NCBI GenBank assembly: GCA_963800725.1 | Contig: CAWDCE010000017.1 | Coordinates: 620,001 to 684,000 of the forward strand | From: Bog-473 sp963800725 | Lineage (GTDB): Bacteria > Actinomycetota > Acidimicrobiia > Acidimicrobiales > RAAP-2 | Length of the DNA: 64,000 bases | Direction: 5' to 3' | Part shown: piece by piece, positions 37,060-44,765 of the stretch | Layout: the number at the start of each line of letters is the position of its first letter | How positions within the stretch are numbered: the stretch's first letter is position 1 | Notes under the pieces: generated by a model | The model's database searches: none | Seen by the model: only the letters and a program-made list of their open reading frames with translations | What the model was told of the DNA's origin: nothing | Translations under genes and position numbers: made by a program

Positions 37060-37791
37060 ATGACCGCATTCCTCAATGAGCTTCGCGAAATGTTGATTCC
37101 GAACCTGAGCGGCAAGGACGGGCCGTTCCCCCCGCTCCTCGTGACCCTGACCTTCGTGACCGGGTTGGTCGATGCGTTCAGCTATCTCGTGCTCGGGCAC
37201 GTCTTTGTGGCCAACATGACCGGTAACGTGGTCTTTTTGGGCTTCGCCCTGGCGGGTGCCTCGGGGTTCTCGTTCGCCGCCTCGGCGGTCGCGCTCGCAT
37301 CGTTTTGGGTCGGGGCGGTCGTCGGGGGGCGCCTGGCCAAGCGTTACGGCGCGCGCCGAGACCACCTGCTCGGCGTCGCCGCATCGCTTCAGATCGTCTT
37401 GATCGCGGTTGCGGTGCTCCTGGCGGCGCTGTCCGCGACCCCCTTGGGTGCGGGGTACCGCTATTCGCTCATCGTGGTGCTCGGCGCTTCGATGGGTGTG
37501 CAAAACGCCGCAGCCCGCAAGATCGCCATTCCCGACCTCACCACCACCGTATTGACCATGACGCTCACCGGCTTTGGTGCCGACACCGGTGTGGCGGGCC
37601 TGTCGGGTGCCAAGCCGGGGCGCCGTCTCACCTCGATTATGGCCATGTTCCTCGGCGCCCTGGTCGGTGCCGCCTGCGTGCTCCACGTGCATATCGTCCT
37701 GGCGCTGGTCATCGCGCTGGTGCTCTTGATCGCCATCGCCGCGTGCATCGGTGTGCTCGGCCGCGCGGATCCCGAATGGGCCAATGCCTGA
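37060..37791 (+). CDS. DUF1275 (YoaK-like) membrane protein
   Basis: 243 aa with six hydrophobic segments. The signature TFVTGLVDAFSYLVLGHVFV leads to ANMTGNVVFLGFALAGASGF, and ASMGVQNAAARKIAIPDLTT follows. A strong RBS (CAGGAGAGGG) precedes ATG 37060. The family is of unknown function, possibly transport. Divergent from the receiver/oxidoreductase gene. Confidence 0.86.
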   Translation: MTAFLNELREMLIPNLSGKDGPFPPLLVTLTFVTGLVDAFSYLVLGHVFVANMTGNVVFLGFALAGASGFSFAASAVALASFWVGAVVGGRLAKRYGARRDHLLGVAASLQIVLIAVAVLLAALSATPLGAGYRYSLIVVLGASMGVQNAAARKIAIPDLTTTVLTMTLTGFGADTGVAGLSGAKPGRRLTSIMAMFLGALVGAACVLHVHIVLALVIALVLLIAIAACIGVLGRADPEWANA

Positions 37792-37822
37792 GGACGGTCC
37801 CGCCACCGAGAGGTGAAGCCGG

Positions 37823-38620
37823 TCAGTTGCCCTGGCGCACCCGCCCCCGCAACGCCAGGCCCGCCATGGTCATGCTCACCGCCCCGATCGCCACCACCGC
37901 ACCCAGTCCCTCCAAGAGGGCTCGGGTCTCCCAGCCCGTGGTGATGAGTGAGCGCAATGCCCCGAGCAGATAGGTGACGGGGTTGTAGGTCGCGACGGTA
38001 GCGAACCATCCGGTCATGGCCGCTTTGGGGACCACGGCGTCGGTAAGGAAGAAGAGGGGGAAGAAGAGAATGAAGCAGGCATTGACGGCGGCGGGACTGC
38101 CGGTCTTGAGCGCGACGGCATAAGGGAAACCGGTAAAGACCAAACCCCACATCGCGCACAACACGACGAACACGGCGGCGCCGGCGGCGCCGGTATGAAA
38201 GCGCACGCCGACGGCGAATCCCATGACCAAGACGGGACAGCACAACGCGACAAGCACCACCACATCGGCCACCATGAGGCCCCAGAGGAGCGCAGTGCGT
38301 CGCACCGGGGTCAGGCAGAGCCGATCGAAGTACCCGCTCTCGATGTCGGTGACCAGCGTTGGGGCCCTCGACATCCCCGTGACTGCGAACGCAATGGCCA
38401 TCGGGATCAAGAACGCCTTGTAGTTGAATCCTCCGGCCGCTCTCGCGATGTTCTCGAACGCCCCGAGGTTCACCACGTAGAAGAAGGCCGGCACGAACAC
38501 GGCGGGAATGATCGCGGTCGGCTCTCGTGGGATCTGACGCAACGCCCGGCCGGCGACGACCCTGATGTCGTGAATGAATCCCGGGCGGACGCCGACGACG
38601 GCGTTGCCCCCAGTTGGCAT
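37823..38620 (-). CDS. ABC-2 type exporter permease (DrrB-like)
   Basis: 265 aa with six hydrophobic helices of the ABC-2 family. FIHDIRVVAGRALRQIPREP, PALVTDIESGYFDRLC-like region (seen as TLVTDIESGYFDRLCLTPVR) and the loop ATYNPVTYLLGALRSLITTG match DrrB/NodJ-type permeases. Its ATG overlaps the stop of the ATPase gene (TGATG), so the two are translationally coupled. Likely exports a hydrophobic compound such as a drug or lipid. Confidence 0.9.
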   Translation of the reverse strand: MPTGGNAVVGVRPGFIHDIRVVAGRALRQIPREPTAIIPAVFVPAFFYVVNLGAFENIARAAGGFNYKAFLIPMAIAFAVTGMSRAPTLVTDIESGYFDRLCLTPVRRTALLWGLMVADVVVLVALCCPVLVMGFAVGVRFHTGAAGAAVFVVLCAMWGLVFTGFPYAVALKTGSPAAVNACFILFFPLFFLTDAVVPKAAMTGWFATVATYNPVTYLLGALRSLITTGWETRALLEGLGAVVAIGAVSMTMAGLALRGRVRQGN

Positions 38621-39636
38621 CAGTTGTGGGCAGCGCCGATATGGGCTCCGGTCAATTCCATGAAAACGTCATCGAGGGTAGGCGTCCGCAGCGTGAGGCT
38701 CGTGACATTGAGGACCATTTTGTCCAGCGCAACGGCGACCGGACTCAGCTGGGCGGCGCCGTTGCGCGTCGACACCAATATTCGACCCCGCTCCGTGCTC
38801 GCCGCGTCGATGCCGGGCAACGAAGCGAGAGCTCGGACTACCGCGGGATCGTCATGATCCACCTCGGCGACGATGAGATCCTGGCCGACGGAGCGCTTCA
38901 ACTCGGCCGGCGTTCCTTCGGCCACCACCGCGCCAGCGTCGATGATCGCCACACGATCCGCCAATGCGTCGGCCTCGTCGAGGTATTGCGTGGTGAGGAT
39001 GATGGTCATCTCGAGCTCGGCGTTGAGCCGGCGGATCTCTTCCCACACGGCCGACCGGCTGATCGGGTCCAACCCGGTCGTCGGCTCGTCGAGAAAGAGA
39101 ATCTCGGGGTTGTGCATCAAGGCGGCGGCCAGGTCGAGTCGGCGTTTCATCCCCCCCGAATACGTGCCGATCCGCCGGTCGATGGCGTCGCCGATATCGA
39201 CAAGGTCCAGCACTTCTGCCAGGCGCCGTCGGATTTGGGATCGGCGCATCCCGTAGAGACGCCCTTGGAGCGTCAAGAGTTCGCGGCCGCTCTGGCGGTC
39301 GTCGAGGGCGACGTCTTGAAGGGCCACGCCGATGCGCCGGCGCACCGCTTGGGGCTCACGGGCGACGTCGTGACCGGCGACCAGTGCATATCCGTCGTGG
39401 GGAGCGAGCAGGGTGCACAGGACTTTGATGAGGGTGGACTTTCCCGCCCCGTTAGGCCCGAGGATCCCGTAGATCTCACCGTGCTTCACGGCCAGATCGA
39501 TCCCCTTGAGCGCCCGGCGGTCGCCGAAACTACGGACGAGGCCGTGGGTAATCACCGCGTGATCAGGGGGAACGGTGTCCCGGGCCACCTCGTCGGCCAT
39601 CTTGGTGAAATACTGAAACGCATCGTACATACTCAT
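38620..39636 (-). CDS. ABC exporter ATP-binding protein (DrrA-like)
   Basis: 338 aa ABC ATPase of the daunorubicin-resistance type. Walker A is LGPNGAGKSTLIKVLCTLLA, signature YSGGMKRRLDLAAAL, Walker B PEILFLDEPTTGLDP, H-loop TTQYLDEADALADR. A DrrA C-terminal domain ends LRTPTLDDVFMELTGAHIG. It starts at ATG 39636 inside a cluster of short inverted repeats and is divergent from a TetR gene 34 bases away. Efflux under TetR repression is the likely arrangement. Confidence 0.93.
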   Translation of the reverse strand: MSMYDAFQYFTKMADEVARDTVPPDHAVITHGLVRSFGDRRALKGIDLAVKHGEIYGILGPNGAGKSTLIKVLCTLLAPHDGYALVAGHDVAREPQAVRRRIGVALQDVALDDRQSGRELLTLQGRLYGMRRSQIRRRLAEVLDLVDIGDAIDRRIGTYSGGMKRRLDLAAALMHNPEILFLDEPTTGLDPISRSAVWEEIRRLNAELEMTIILTTQYLDEADALADRVAIIDAGAVVAEGTPAELKRSVGQDLIVAEVDHDDPAVVRALASLPGIDAASTERGRILVSTRNGAAQLSPVAVALDKMVLNVTSLTLRTPTLDDVFMELTGAHIGAAHN

Positions 39637-39652
39637 AAGTATGAACTATACT
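39629..39652. promoter_or_regulatory. Triple ATACT/AGTAT repeat, putative TetR operator
   Basis: Three alternating 5-mers, ATACT-cata-AGTAT-gaact-ATACT, make two overlapping palindromes. They cover the start codon of the ABC ATPase gene and lie 19 bases before the TetR start. Position and symmetry are those expected for an autorepressing TetR operator that also blocks the exporter. Confidence 0.6.
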
Positions 39653-39670
39653 CGCCGGTAGCACAAGACC

Positions 39671-40291
39671 ATGACCATCGAACCCCTCACTGCGGAGCGT
39701 CGCCGACGTCAGACCCGTGACTATCTGCTCCAGGCGGCTGCTCAGGTCTTTGCCGAGCAGGGGTATCACGGCACCTCGCTCGATGAGGTGGCGGCGGTGG
39801 CCGGCTTCACCAAAGGGGCGGTGTACTCGAACTTCAAGAACAAAGAGGACCTCTTCTTGGCTCTGATCGAGGCGTCCTACACCCGCGAGATGACGGCCCT
39901 CAAAGAGACCCTCGAAGAATCCGACGTCCCCCCTGAGGCCCGCCTGGGCGACTTTGTCGGCCTCATCCGGGCCGAGTTGGACGAAGTCCCCGCCAACTGG
40001 GGTGCCCTCTACCTCGAGTTCTGCCTCTATGCCATGCGGAATCCCGCAGCGCGTGAACGGCTCAACGAGCTCGAGCGCATGGACATCGTGGCAATCGCCC
40101 AGATCATCGAACAGGGCCGCGCCGAGCGAGGCATCGAGACCGAAGAGGTGCCGGAGAACTCGGCCCGGATCATCGTCGCCTTGTTCCGCGGTCTCGCGCT
40201 GATGCGTGTCCTGCAACCCGACGACCCCCAATCCGAGTTGCTCGAAGACGCCATGAGCTTCGTCACCCGGGGTCTCGGCGCTATGCCCTGA
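39671..40291 (+). CDS. TetR family transcriptional regulator
   Basis: 206 aa. N-terminal HTH: RRRQTRDYLLQAAAQVFAEQ, then TSLDEVAAVAGFTKGAVYSN and FKNKEDLFLALIEA, the classical TetR DNA-binding domain. The C-terminal ligand domain contains NWGALYLEFCLYAMRNPAAR. It is divergent from, and probably represses, the DrrAB-like exporter through the operator in the 34-base gap. Inducer unknown. Confidence 0.92.
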   Translation: MTIEPLTAERRRRQTRDYLLQAAAQVFAEQGYHGTSLDEVAAVAGFTKGAVYSNFKNKEDLFLALIEASYTREMTALKETLEESDVPPEARLGDFVGLIRAELDEVPANWGALYLEFCLYAMRNPAARERLNELERMDIVAIAQIIEQGRAERGIETEEVPENSARIIVALFRGLALMRVLQPDDPQSELLEDAMSFVTRGLGAMP

Positions 40292-40705
40292 TCGGTCGGC
40301 GGCCCCGCCGCGGTGCGGTCAAGCCACAAATGATGCGCCCCAAACGCTGGACGGTCATCTGGCCCGCTTCACATGCAACCAAACAGCAATTTGATCGCCC
40401 CCGTTTTGCATCAATTGCCCGTCATGATGGAGGACACACGACATTCGGTCGTCGTCGTACCTACGGGGCGATTACATCCGTACGTCGTGGCCAATTTCGG
40501 GGAATGCGAAACCGAGGGGGCTTCGGCCCTCTCGTTTCGCGTGCGACCCCGCTCAGGCGCAACCAATATGCAACACGAGTGCGCCCCGAACGCACCCTTC
40601 GCCGCTCATGATGGTCCGCAGTAGCTGATCACTGCGATCGTGGTCGTTTCGTGGCGGGACGACCACGGTCGGAGTGATCAGCCGAGCGAAGAGGCGGGGA
40701 GTGAC
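40292..40705. other. Gene-poor region with a strong UUCG hairpin
   Basis: 414 bases without a convincing protein gene. The only clear structure is the hairpin at 40507-40539, annotated separately. Base composition is less GC-biased near 40370-40410 than in the flanks. It could hold a small RNA or 5' leader; I cannot name one. Confidence 0.4.
40507..40539. terminator. Long stem-loop with UUCG tetraloop
   Basis: The arms CGAAACCGAGGGGGC and GCCCTCTCGTTTCG pair over about 14 bp with one bulge, closed by a stable TTCG loop. No T-run follows, so it is not a classic Rho-independent terminator. It may be a terminator of the actinobacterial I-type, a leader element or a small-RNA stem. Confidence 0.4.
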
Positions 40706-40990
40706 ATGACCCACACGCTTTCGGCGATGCGACGGTCCGGCACCACCATGGTGGGCACACCAGGCGAAGGGCGTGGCGCCCACACCGCGGAGAGTGCGCT
40801 GCTCGTCGGACTGATCTCGGTCGCAGCAGCAATCCCGTTGATGGCGTTCGGCCGTTCGCTGCGCTCCGTGCTCGCCCACCCCGATCATGACCGGGCGCCC
40901 CAGTCGCCCGAAACCCAGGTGCACTGCCTATGCCACCACACCGATGTGCAGGCGCGGAGCGCGGTGCGGGCCGATCCGTACATGCCCTAA
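40706..40990 (+). CDS. Possible Flp-type pilin or small single-helix membrane protein
   Basis: 94 aa from ATG 40706 with a purine-rich RBS (GAGGCGGGGAG). The segment GAHTAESALLVGLISVAAAI resembles the Flp/Fap pilin pattern (short basic head, Gly, then a Glu five residues into a hydrophobic helix). The remaining 40 residues look random, and no pilus assembly gene is nearby. Weakly supported; it could be a chance reading in GC-rich DNA. Confidence 0.35.
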   Translation: MTHTLSAMRRSGTTMVGTPGEGRGAHTAESALLVGLISVAAAIPLMAFGRSLRSVLAHPDHDRAPQSPETQVHCLCHHTDVQARSAVRADPYMP

Positions 40991-41156
40991 GGAGGTCCAC
41001 GCCCGGTCGGGGCCACACGGTCACCCGGGCGCACGCTCGCTCCGGTGCACGCCGGGTTCACTCTTCCTGCGCACAGCGCAACGAGTTTCCATGGATACCC
41101 ACGGGTGGTCGACACAAGGGACGACGCCGCCCGCGCTCGCTTCGGATGAGGCCGGA

Positions 41157-42200
41157 TCACCGGTTGGCGGATCGGCCCCCGTCATTGCGATTGATCAGCA
41201 CCGCGGCACCGTTCACGTCATCGTGAGCAAGGTCGGCCAGTGCCTCGTTGGCCTGCGCGAGGTCGTAGGGCTGCGTGGTCACGTGGATTGGGATCCGCGC
41301 CGCTAACTCGAGGAACTCCTCGCCGTCGCGCCGGGTATTGGCGGTGACGCTCAGCAACGAGCGTTCTTCGAAGAGGTGTTCCTGGTAGTTGAGCGGGGGG
41401 ATGTCACTCAGGTGGATGCCGGCGATGGCCAGGGTGCCGCCGCGGTCGAGTACCCCGAGGGCGGTTGGGACGAGGTCCCCGACCGGGGCGAAGAGGATGG
41501 CCGAGTCGAGGGGCTCGGGTGGCTCCGCATCCGCTGCGCCGACACTGTCGACCCCGAGTTGGCGCGCCAGCGCTCTTGCGTCCGCCGATCGGGTCAGGAC
41601 GTGGACGCGTGCTCCTTCGAACATGGCGACCTGGGCGGTCAGATGGGCCGATCCACCAAATCCGTAGATGCCGAGGCGACCACCCTTCGGCAGGTTGGCG
41701 CGCCGGAGGGCCCGAAAGCCAATGATGCCCGCACAAAGCAGTGGTGCGGCTTCTTGGTCACTGAATGCATCTGGGATGGCGTACGCGAACGCCTCGTTGA
41801 CGACGACGTACTCGGCGTAACCGCCGTCGAGGTCCCAACCGGTGAAGCGCGGCGTCATACAGAGGTTTTCCCGCCCGGCTACACAAAACCGGCACTCCCC
41901 GCAGGTGTGGGCCAACCACGGGACCCCGATCCGATCACCGAGGACGAATCGTGTGGAGCCCGGACCCAACTCGTCGACTCTGCCGACCACCTCATGACCG
42001 GGCGTGACGCGGGGATGTTTCGGTGTCAGGTCACCTTCGGCGAGATGGAGATCTGTCCGGCAGACTCCACAGGCCTTGACGTGGATTCTGACCTGCCCGG
42101 GTCCGGGCGTCGGAATATCGCGCGTCACCCTCATCAGCGGGTGTGCGTCGACAGGCCCGGGGGCACCGACTGCCCACGCCTGCATCTGCGGACCGCTCAT
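41157..42200 (-). CDS. Zinc-dependent alcohol dehydrogenase (MDR family)
   Basis: 347 aa medium-chain dehydrogenase. Catalytic zinc: Cys in VKACGVCRTDLHLAEGD and TPGHEVVGRVDELG. Structural zinc: CGECRFCVAGRENLC. The NAD(P) fold is GRLGIYGFGGSAHLTAQVAM. This is the AdhA-like subgroup acting on primary alcohols or aldehydes. The start at ATG 42200 is set by RBS GGTGGG 6 bases upstream; an in-frame reading 9 codons longer exists. It borders the dormancy island, and fermentative redox balancing would fit, but no exact copy of the box precedes it. Confidence 0.9.
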   Translation of the reverse strand: MSGPQMQAWAVGAPGPVDAHPLMRVTRDIPTPGPGQVRIHVKACGVCRTDLHLAEGDLTPKHPRVTPGHEVVGRVDELGPGSTRFVLGDRIGVPWLAHTCGECRFCVAGRENLCMTPRFTGWDLDGGYAEYVVVNEAFAYAIPDAFSDQEAAPLLCAGIIGFRALRRANLPKGGRLGIYGFGGSAHLTAQVAMFEGARVHVLTRSADARALARQLGVDSVGAADAEPPEPLDSAILFAPVGDLVPTALGVLDRGGTLAIAGIHLSDIPPLNYQEHLFEERSLLSVTANTRRDGEEFLELAARIPIHVTTQPYDLAQANEALADLAHDDVNGAAVLINRNDGGRSANR

Positions 42201-42687
42201 CGCCACCCACCGTGGCCCAGAGCGCATGCAGCGCCGTCGTGGGGAGCAATTGCAAATAGGAACGTCGTACGCGGGACCGCCTGGTCGAGTTGCCGGCTCG
42301 GATCACTTCGGGATCCTTGCCCGAACCGATCGGACGGCCACTGGTTGGCGAACAGGTGCGAAGTTGGGAACATGTCGTTGATCTTGGCGGCCTGAGCGGG
42401 TTGCGGCTAGGGGCTTGTGCCCTTATCGTGGCCTCTCTACCCAAGAGGCCTGCACGAGGTGGGCCGACAGGACGTGAAAAAGGCAAGAACACCAGTTCAA
42501 GCGCTCGTCTCGCTGAGGTGAGCGGATTGACACTGGGCGAGATGAAGCGGCCAAACCACCAGGTCGTCCACCTCCTCGCCTCGGGTGAGCTGGCACCAGA
42601 GGTGCGGCTTATGGACCAATGGCCCTAGTGGTGTTCGACGGAGACCCGTAAATTTCCCGATGAAGGGCTGGATGCTTGAGGAGACGA
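42201..42687. other. Divergent intergenic region, alcohol dehydrogenase / small-gene operon
   Basis: 487 bases. It contains one exact copy of the 15-base box (42613-42627) in front of the rightward operon. A looser palindrome TAGGGGCTTGTGCCCT at 42408-42423 lies about 210 bases before the alcohol dehydrogenase start. A short reading around 42543-42628 runs through the box and is probably not a gene. Confidence 0.5.
42613..42627 (-). promoter_or_regulatory. DosR-like box, exact copy 1 (TAGGGCCATTGGTCC on the minus strand)
   Basis: Identical over 15 bases to the boxes at 50560 and 61446, and palindromic at its core (GGNCCATTGGNCC-like). It fits GGGNC-N4-GTCC, the core of the mycobacterial DosR box (TTSGGGACTWWAGTCCCSAA). 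It ends 60 bases before the GTG at 42688; TAAATT at 42649-42654 could be a -10. Confidence 0.7.
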
Positions 42688-42876
42688 GTGGTCAAGGCGG
42701 AATTCCCAAATCAAGAGGCGTGGAGAAAAAGACCCCGAATTGCACCGATCCTCGAATTGGTCGGATTCGGGTCCTTGGGCATGGGGCGGGCGAAGGCGAA
42801 AATGGCGGCCTCGGAAGTGACAAAGCCAACGAGGCGTGACCCATCCGAGTCGTGCCTAGACATCGAGATGCCGTGA
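42688..42876 (+). CDS. Small hypothetical protein, first gene of a DosR-box unit
   Basis: 62 aa from GTG 42688 (VVKAEFPNQEAWRKRPRIAP, then ILELVGFGSLGMGRAKAKMA). RBS GAGGAG lies 4 bases before the GTG; a TTG at 42676 is an alternative. Its TGA overlaps the GTG of the next small gene in GTGA form, a sign of a real operon. I do not recognise the family. The box 60 bases upstream suggests hypoxia-type induction. Confidence 0.5.
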   Translation: MVKAEFPNQEAWRKRPRIAPILELVGFGSLGMGRAKAKMAASEVTKPTRRDPSESCLDIEMP

Positions 42877-43103
42877 CCAGGACTCTCCGTGCGGTCGCCG
42901 ATACCTTGACCGAAGAGTTGAACTTGGGCGTGACCCGCCTCGAAATTCGCCGTGGATGGGGTGACATCTTCCATATCGAGCTCCACTCGTCCGAACCCTC
43001 TACGCCCATCAACCTTGAACGGTGGAAGTCCTTCGAAGCCGAGGTTCAGCGCAAGCTGGCCGACCGGCGGCAACGACTGGAGATCAAGTGGGCGAGGCTC
43101 TAA
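42873..43103 (+). CDS. Small hypothetical protein, second gene of the unit
   Basis: 76 aa from GTG 42873, predicted helix-strand-rich: RTLRAVADTLTEELNLGVTR, then LEIRRGWGDIFHIELHSSEP, ending EAEVQRKLADRRQRLEIKWA. The regular amphipathic pattern and the 4-base overlap with the preceding gene support it as real. Family not recognised. The XRE-flavin gene starts 29 bases later. Confidence 0.6.
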   Translation: MTRTLRAVADTLTEELNLGVTRLEIRRGWGDIFHIELHSSEPSTPINLERWKSFEAEVQRKLADRRQRLEIKWARL

Positions 43104-43132
43104 GAGGCGCAACCCACGAAGGAGACGGTGCT

Positions 43133-43783
43133 GTGGAGAATCCGGGAGATCTCGGAAGACGAATAACCGAACGGCGAGTCGAACTCGGGTTAGATCGAGA
43201 AGAACTGGCCCATCGGGCCGGGATCGACCCGAACTACCTGCGGCACCTCGAGCAGGATCCGGCGCCGGCACCTTCGCAGTCGATCCTCCAGCGACTGGCA
43301 AAGGCGCTCGAGCTGAACGCGACATCCTTGAGCGGGGGTGGCACCCAGCTACCTTCTGGACAAGGTGCACCTACCGAGCGCGGTGCTTTGTCGGATCTCG
43401 ACCCGCAGACATGTCACCGCCTCATCGAGTCCGGTGGTGTCGGCCGCGTGGTCTACCTCGCAGCGAGAGGCCCGGTGGCGGTGCCGGTGAACTTCAAGAT
43501 GCTTGAGCGAGACGTCGTCTTTCGGACCGAAGCAACGTTCTCGATGATCCCCGATCTCGTCGGTGAAACAGTGTCCTTCGAGGTGGACCGGCTCGACGAT
43601 CCACTGACGGAGGGTTGGAGTGTCCTGCTCACCGGAGAAGCGCAAGTGATCTCCGATCCAGACGAACTGTCGCAAGCCGAGGCCCTCGACATCGAGCCGT
43701 GGGCCACCGGAGAGCGGAACACGTATCTGCGCCTGACCGCCGATGTGGTCACCGGACGTCGCATTCGGCGCGAGGCACGCTGA
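43133..43783 (+). CDS. XRE helix-turn-helix fused to a pyridoxamine-5'-phosphate-oxidase-like flavin domain
   Basis: 216 aa from GTG 43133 with RBS AAGGAG 8 bases upstream. Residues 6-62 are an XRE HTH (GRRITERRVELGLDREELAH; YLRHLEQDPAPAPSQSILQR). Residues 80-212 are a PPOX/FMN-binding split barrel (CHRLIESGGVGRVVYLAARG, AVPVNFKMLERDVVFRTEAT). Such proteins bind FMN, F420 or heme and may sense redox state. I recall similar fusions in mycobacterial stress regulons. Third gene behind the box at 42613. Confidence 0.85.
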   Translation: MENPGDLGRRITERRVELGLDREELAHRAGIDPNYLRHLEQDPAPAPSQSILQRLAKALELNATSLSGGGTQLPSGQGAPTERGALSDLDPQTCHRLIESGGVGRVVYLAARGPVAVPVNFKMLERDVVFRTEATFSMIPDLVGETVSFEVDRLDDPLTEGWSVLLTGEAQVISDPDELSQAEALDIEPWATGERNTYLRLTADVVTGRRIRREAR

Positions 43784-43811
43784 AGGGGCCGGTTCGGCCG
43801 CGCGGCGAATA

Positions 43812-43825
43812 TAGGGACCTTGTCC
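43812..43825 (+). promoter_or_regulatory. DosR-like box, one-base-short copy (TAGGGACCTTGTCC)
   Basis: Both half-sites (TAGGGAC and GTCC) are present but the spacer is three bases instead of four. A missing G from a GG pair, an error type common in this sequence, would give TAGGGACCTTGGTCC. It is 65 bases before the ATG at 43891, the same distance as at the exact boxes. Confidence 0.5.
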
Positions 43826-43890
43826 TCTGTGGACCGAGCGGAGAACCTTCCACGCTTGTGGTGAAAAGCCTGCGAGAGATCAAGGACACC

Positions 43891-44112
43891 ATGAGGGCAG
43901 CGGTCACACGCGATATGCACCGGCCATTTCCGATCGAGGAGCGAGCGACGCCCGGGTTCGGTAGCGGCGGTGAGAGAACCGACACCGCCACCGGTTCGAT
44001 GATCGGGACCGGTGTAGCTGCGGCCGAGTCGTGCGAGCAGTACTTCGACGCGAACGGCGAGATCGACGCTGCACCCGTGTCTCCGATTGCGATGAGGTCG
44101 GCCCAGCCATGA
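43891..44112 (+). CDS. Small hypothetical protein heading the acetylation operon
   Basis: 73 aa from ATG 43891 with RBS AAGGA five bases upstream (MRAAVTRDMHRPFPIEERAT; end DAAPVSPIAMRSAQP). Its TGA overlaps the ATG of the GNAT gene (ATGA), like the two following junctions. No family recognised and much of it looks disordered. It could be a leader peptide whose translation couples to the operon. Confidence 0.45.
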   Translation: MRAAVTRDMHRPFPIEERATPGFGSGGERTDTATGSMIGTGVAAAESCEQYFDANGEIDAAPVSPIAMRSAQP

Positions 44113-44765
44113 GGGCAGGCGAGGGGTCGGGCGACACGGGACCGAGCGAACTGCCGGTGGGCTACCCCCTCGAGCTGCAGCGTGACGTGATCAGCGGCGA
44201 GCTGCTCCACTACCACGTGCGGCCGATTCGCCCTGACGACGCCGATGGACTCGTTGCCTTTCATCACCGACTCTCGCCCCGGTCCGTTTACTTGCGGTTC
44301 TTTACGTTTCACCCAACGCTGAGCCCAGCCGAAGTGGAACGATTCACCTGCGTCGATTACGTCAATCGCCTGGCCCTGGTGGCTGAGATCGACGGCACAA
44401 TCATCGCCATTGGTCGCTTCGACCGAAAGCCCGGAGACACCGAAGCCGAGGTGGCATTTGTGGTGGCCGACGAATATCAGCATCACGGGATCGGGTCGCT
44501 GCTCCTCGACGAACTGGTCAAGGCAGCATGGGATCGGGGCATTCAGGCGTTTCGTTCGGAGACGCTGGCTGAAAATAGGACAATGTTGGACGTGTTTCGA
44601 CATGCCGGTTTCGCCATCTCTTCGTCGGTCGAATGGGGCACGGTCACCTTTCGGTTCTCGATTACCCCAACGGAGAAGTACCGGACTGCCCTGGCCCAAC
44701 GCGAGGCGACGCGCCGGGCACCGGAGGTGAGCGAGGTTTCCACACGTCAGGTCCACCCGCAATGA
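44109..44765 (+). CDS. GNAT-family (protein) acetyltransferase
   Basis: 218 aa. The GNAT core is HYHVRPIRPDDADGLVAFHH, then RSVYLRFFTFHPTLSPAEVE, LALVAEIDGTIIAIGRFDRK and the acetyl-CoA loop VVADEYQHHGIGSLLLDELV. This segment order is that of the catalytic domain of mycobacterial Pat/KATms and PatZ-like lysine acetyltransferases, here without a cNMP domain. ATGA overlaps join it to the gene before and to the HDAC-like gene after. It probably acetylates lysines on proteins such as acyl-CoA synthetases or USPs; this is inference. Confidence 0.87.
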   Translation: MRAGEGSGDTGPSELPVGYPLELQRDVISGELLHYHVRPIRPDDADGLVAFHHRLSPRSVYLRFFTFHPTLSPAEVERFTCVDYVNRLALVAEIDGTIIAIGRFDRKPGDTEAEVAFVVADEYQHHGIGSLLLDELVKAAWDRGIQAFRSETLAENRTMLDVFRHAGFAISSSVEWGTVTFRFSITPTEKYRTALAQREATRRAPEVSEVSTRQVHPQ

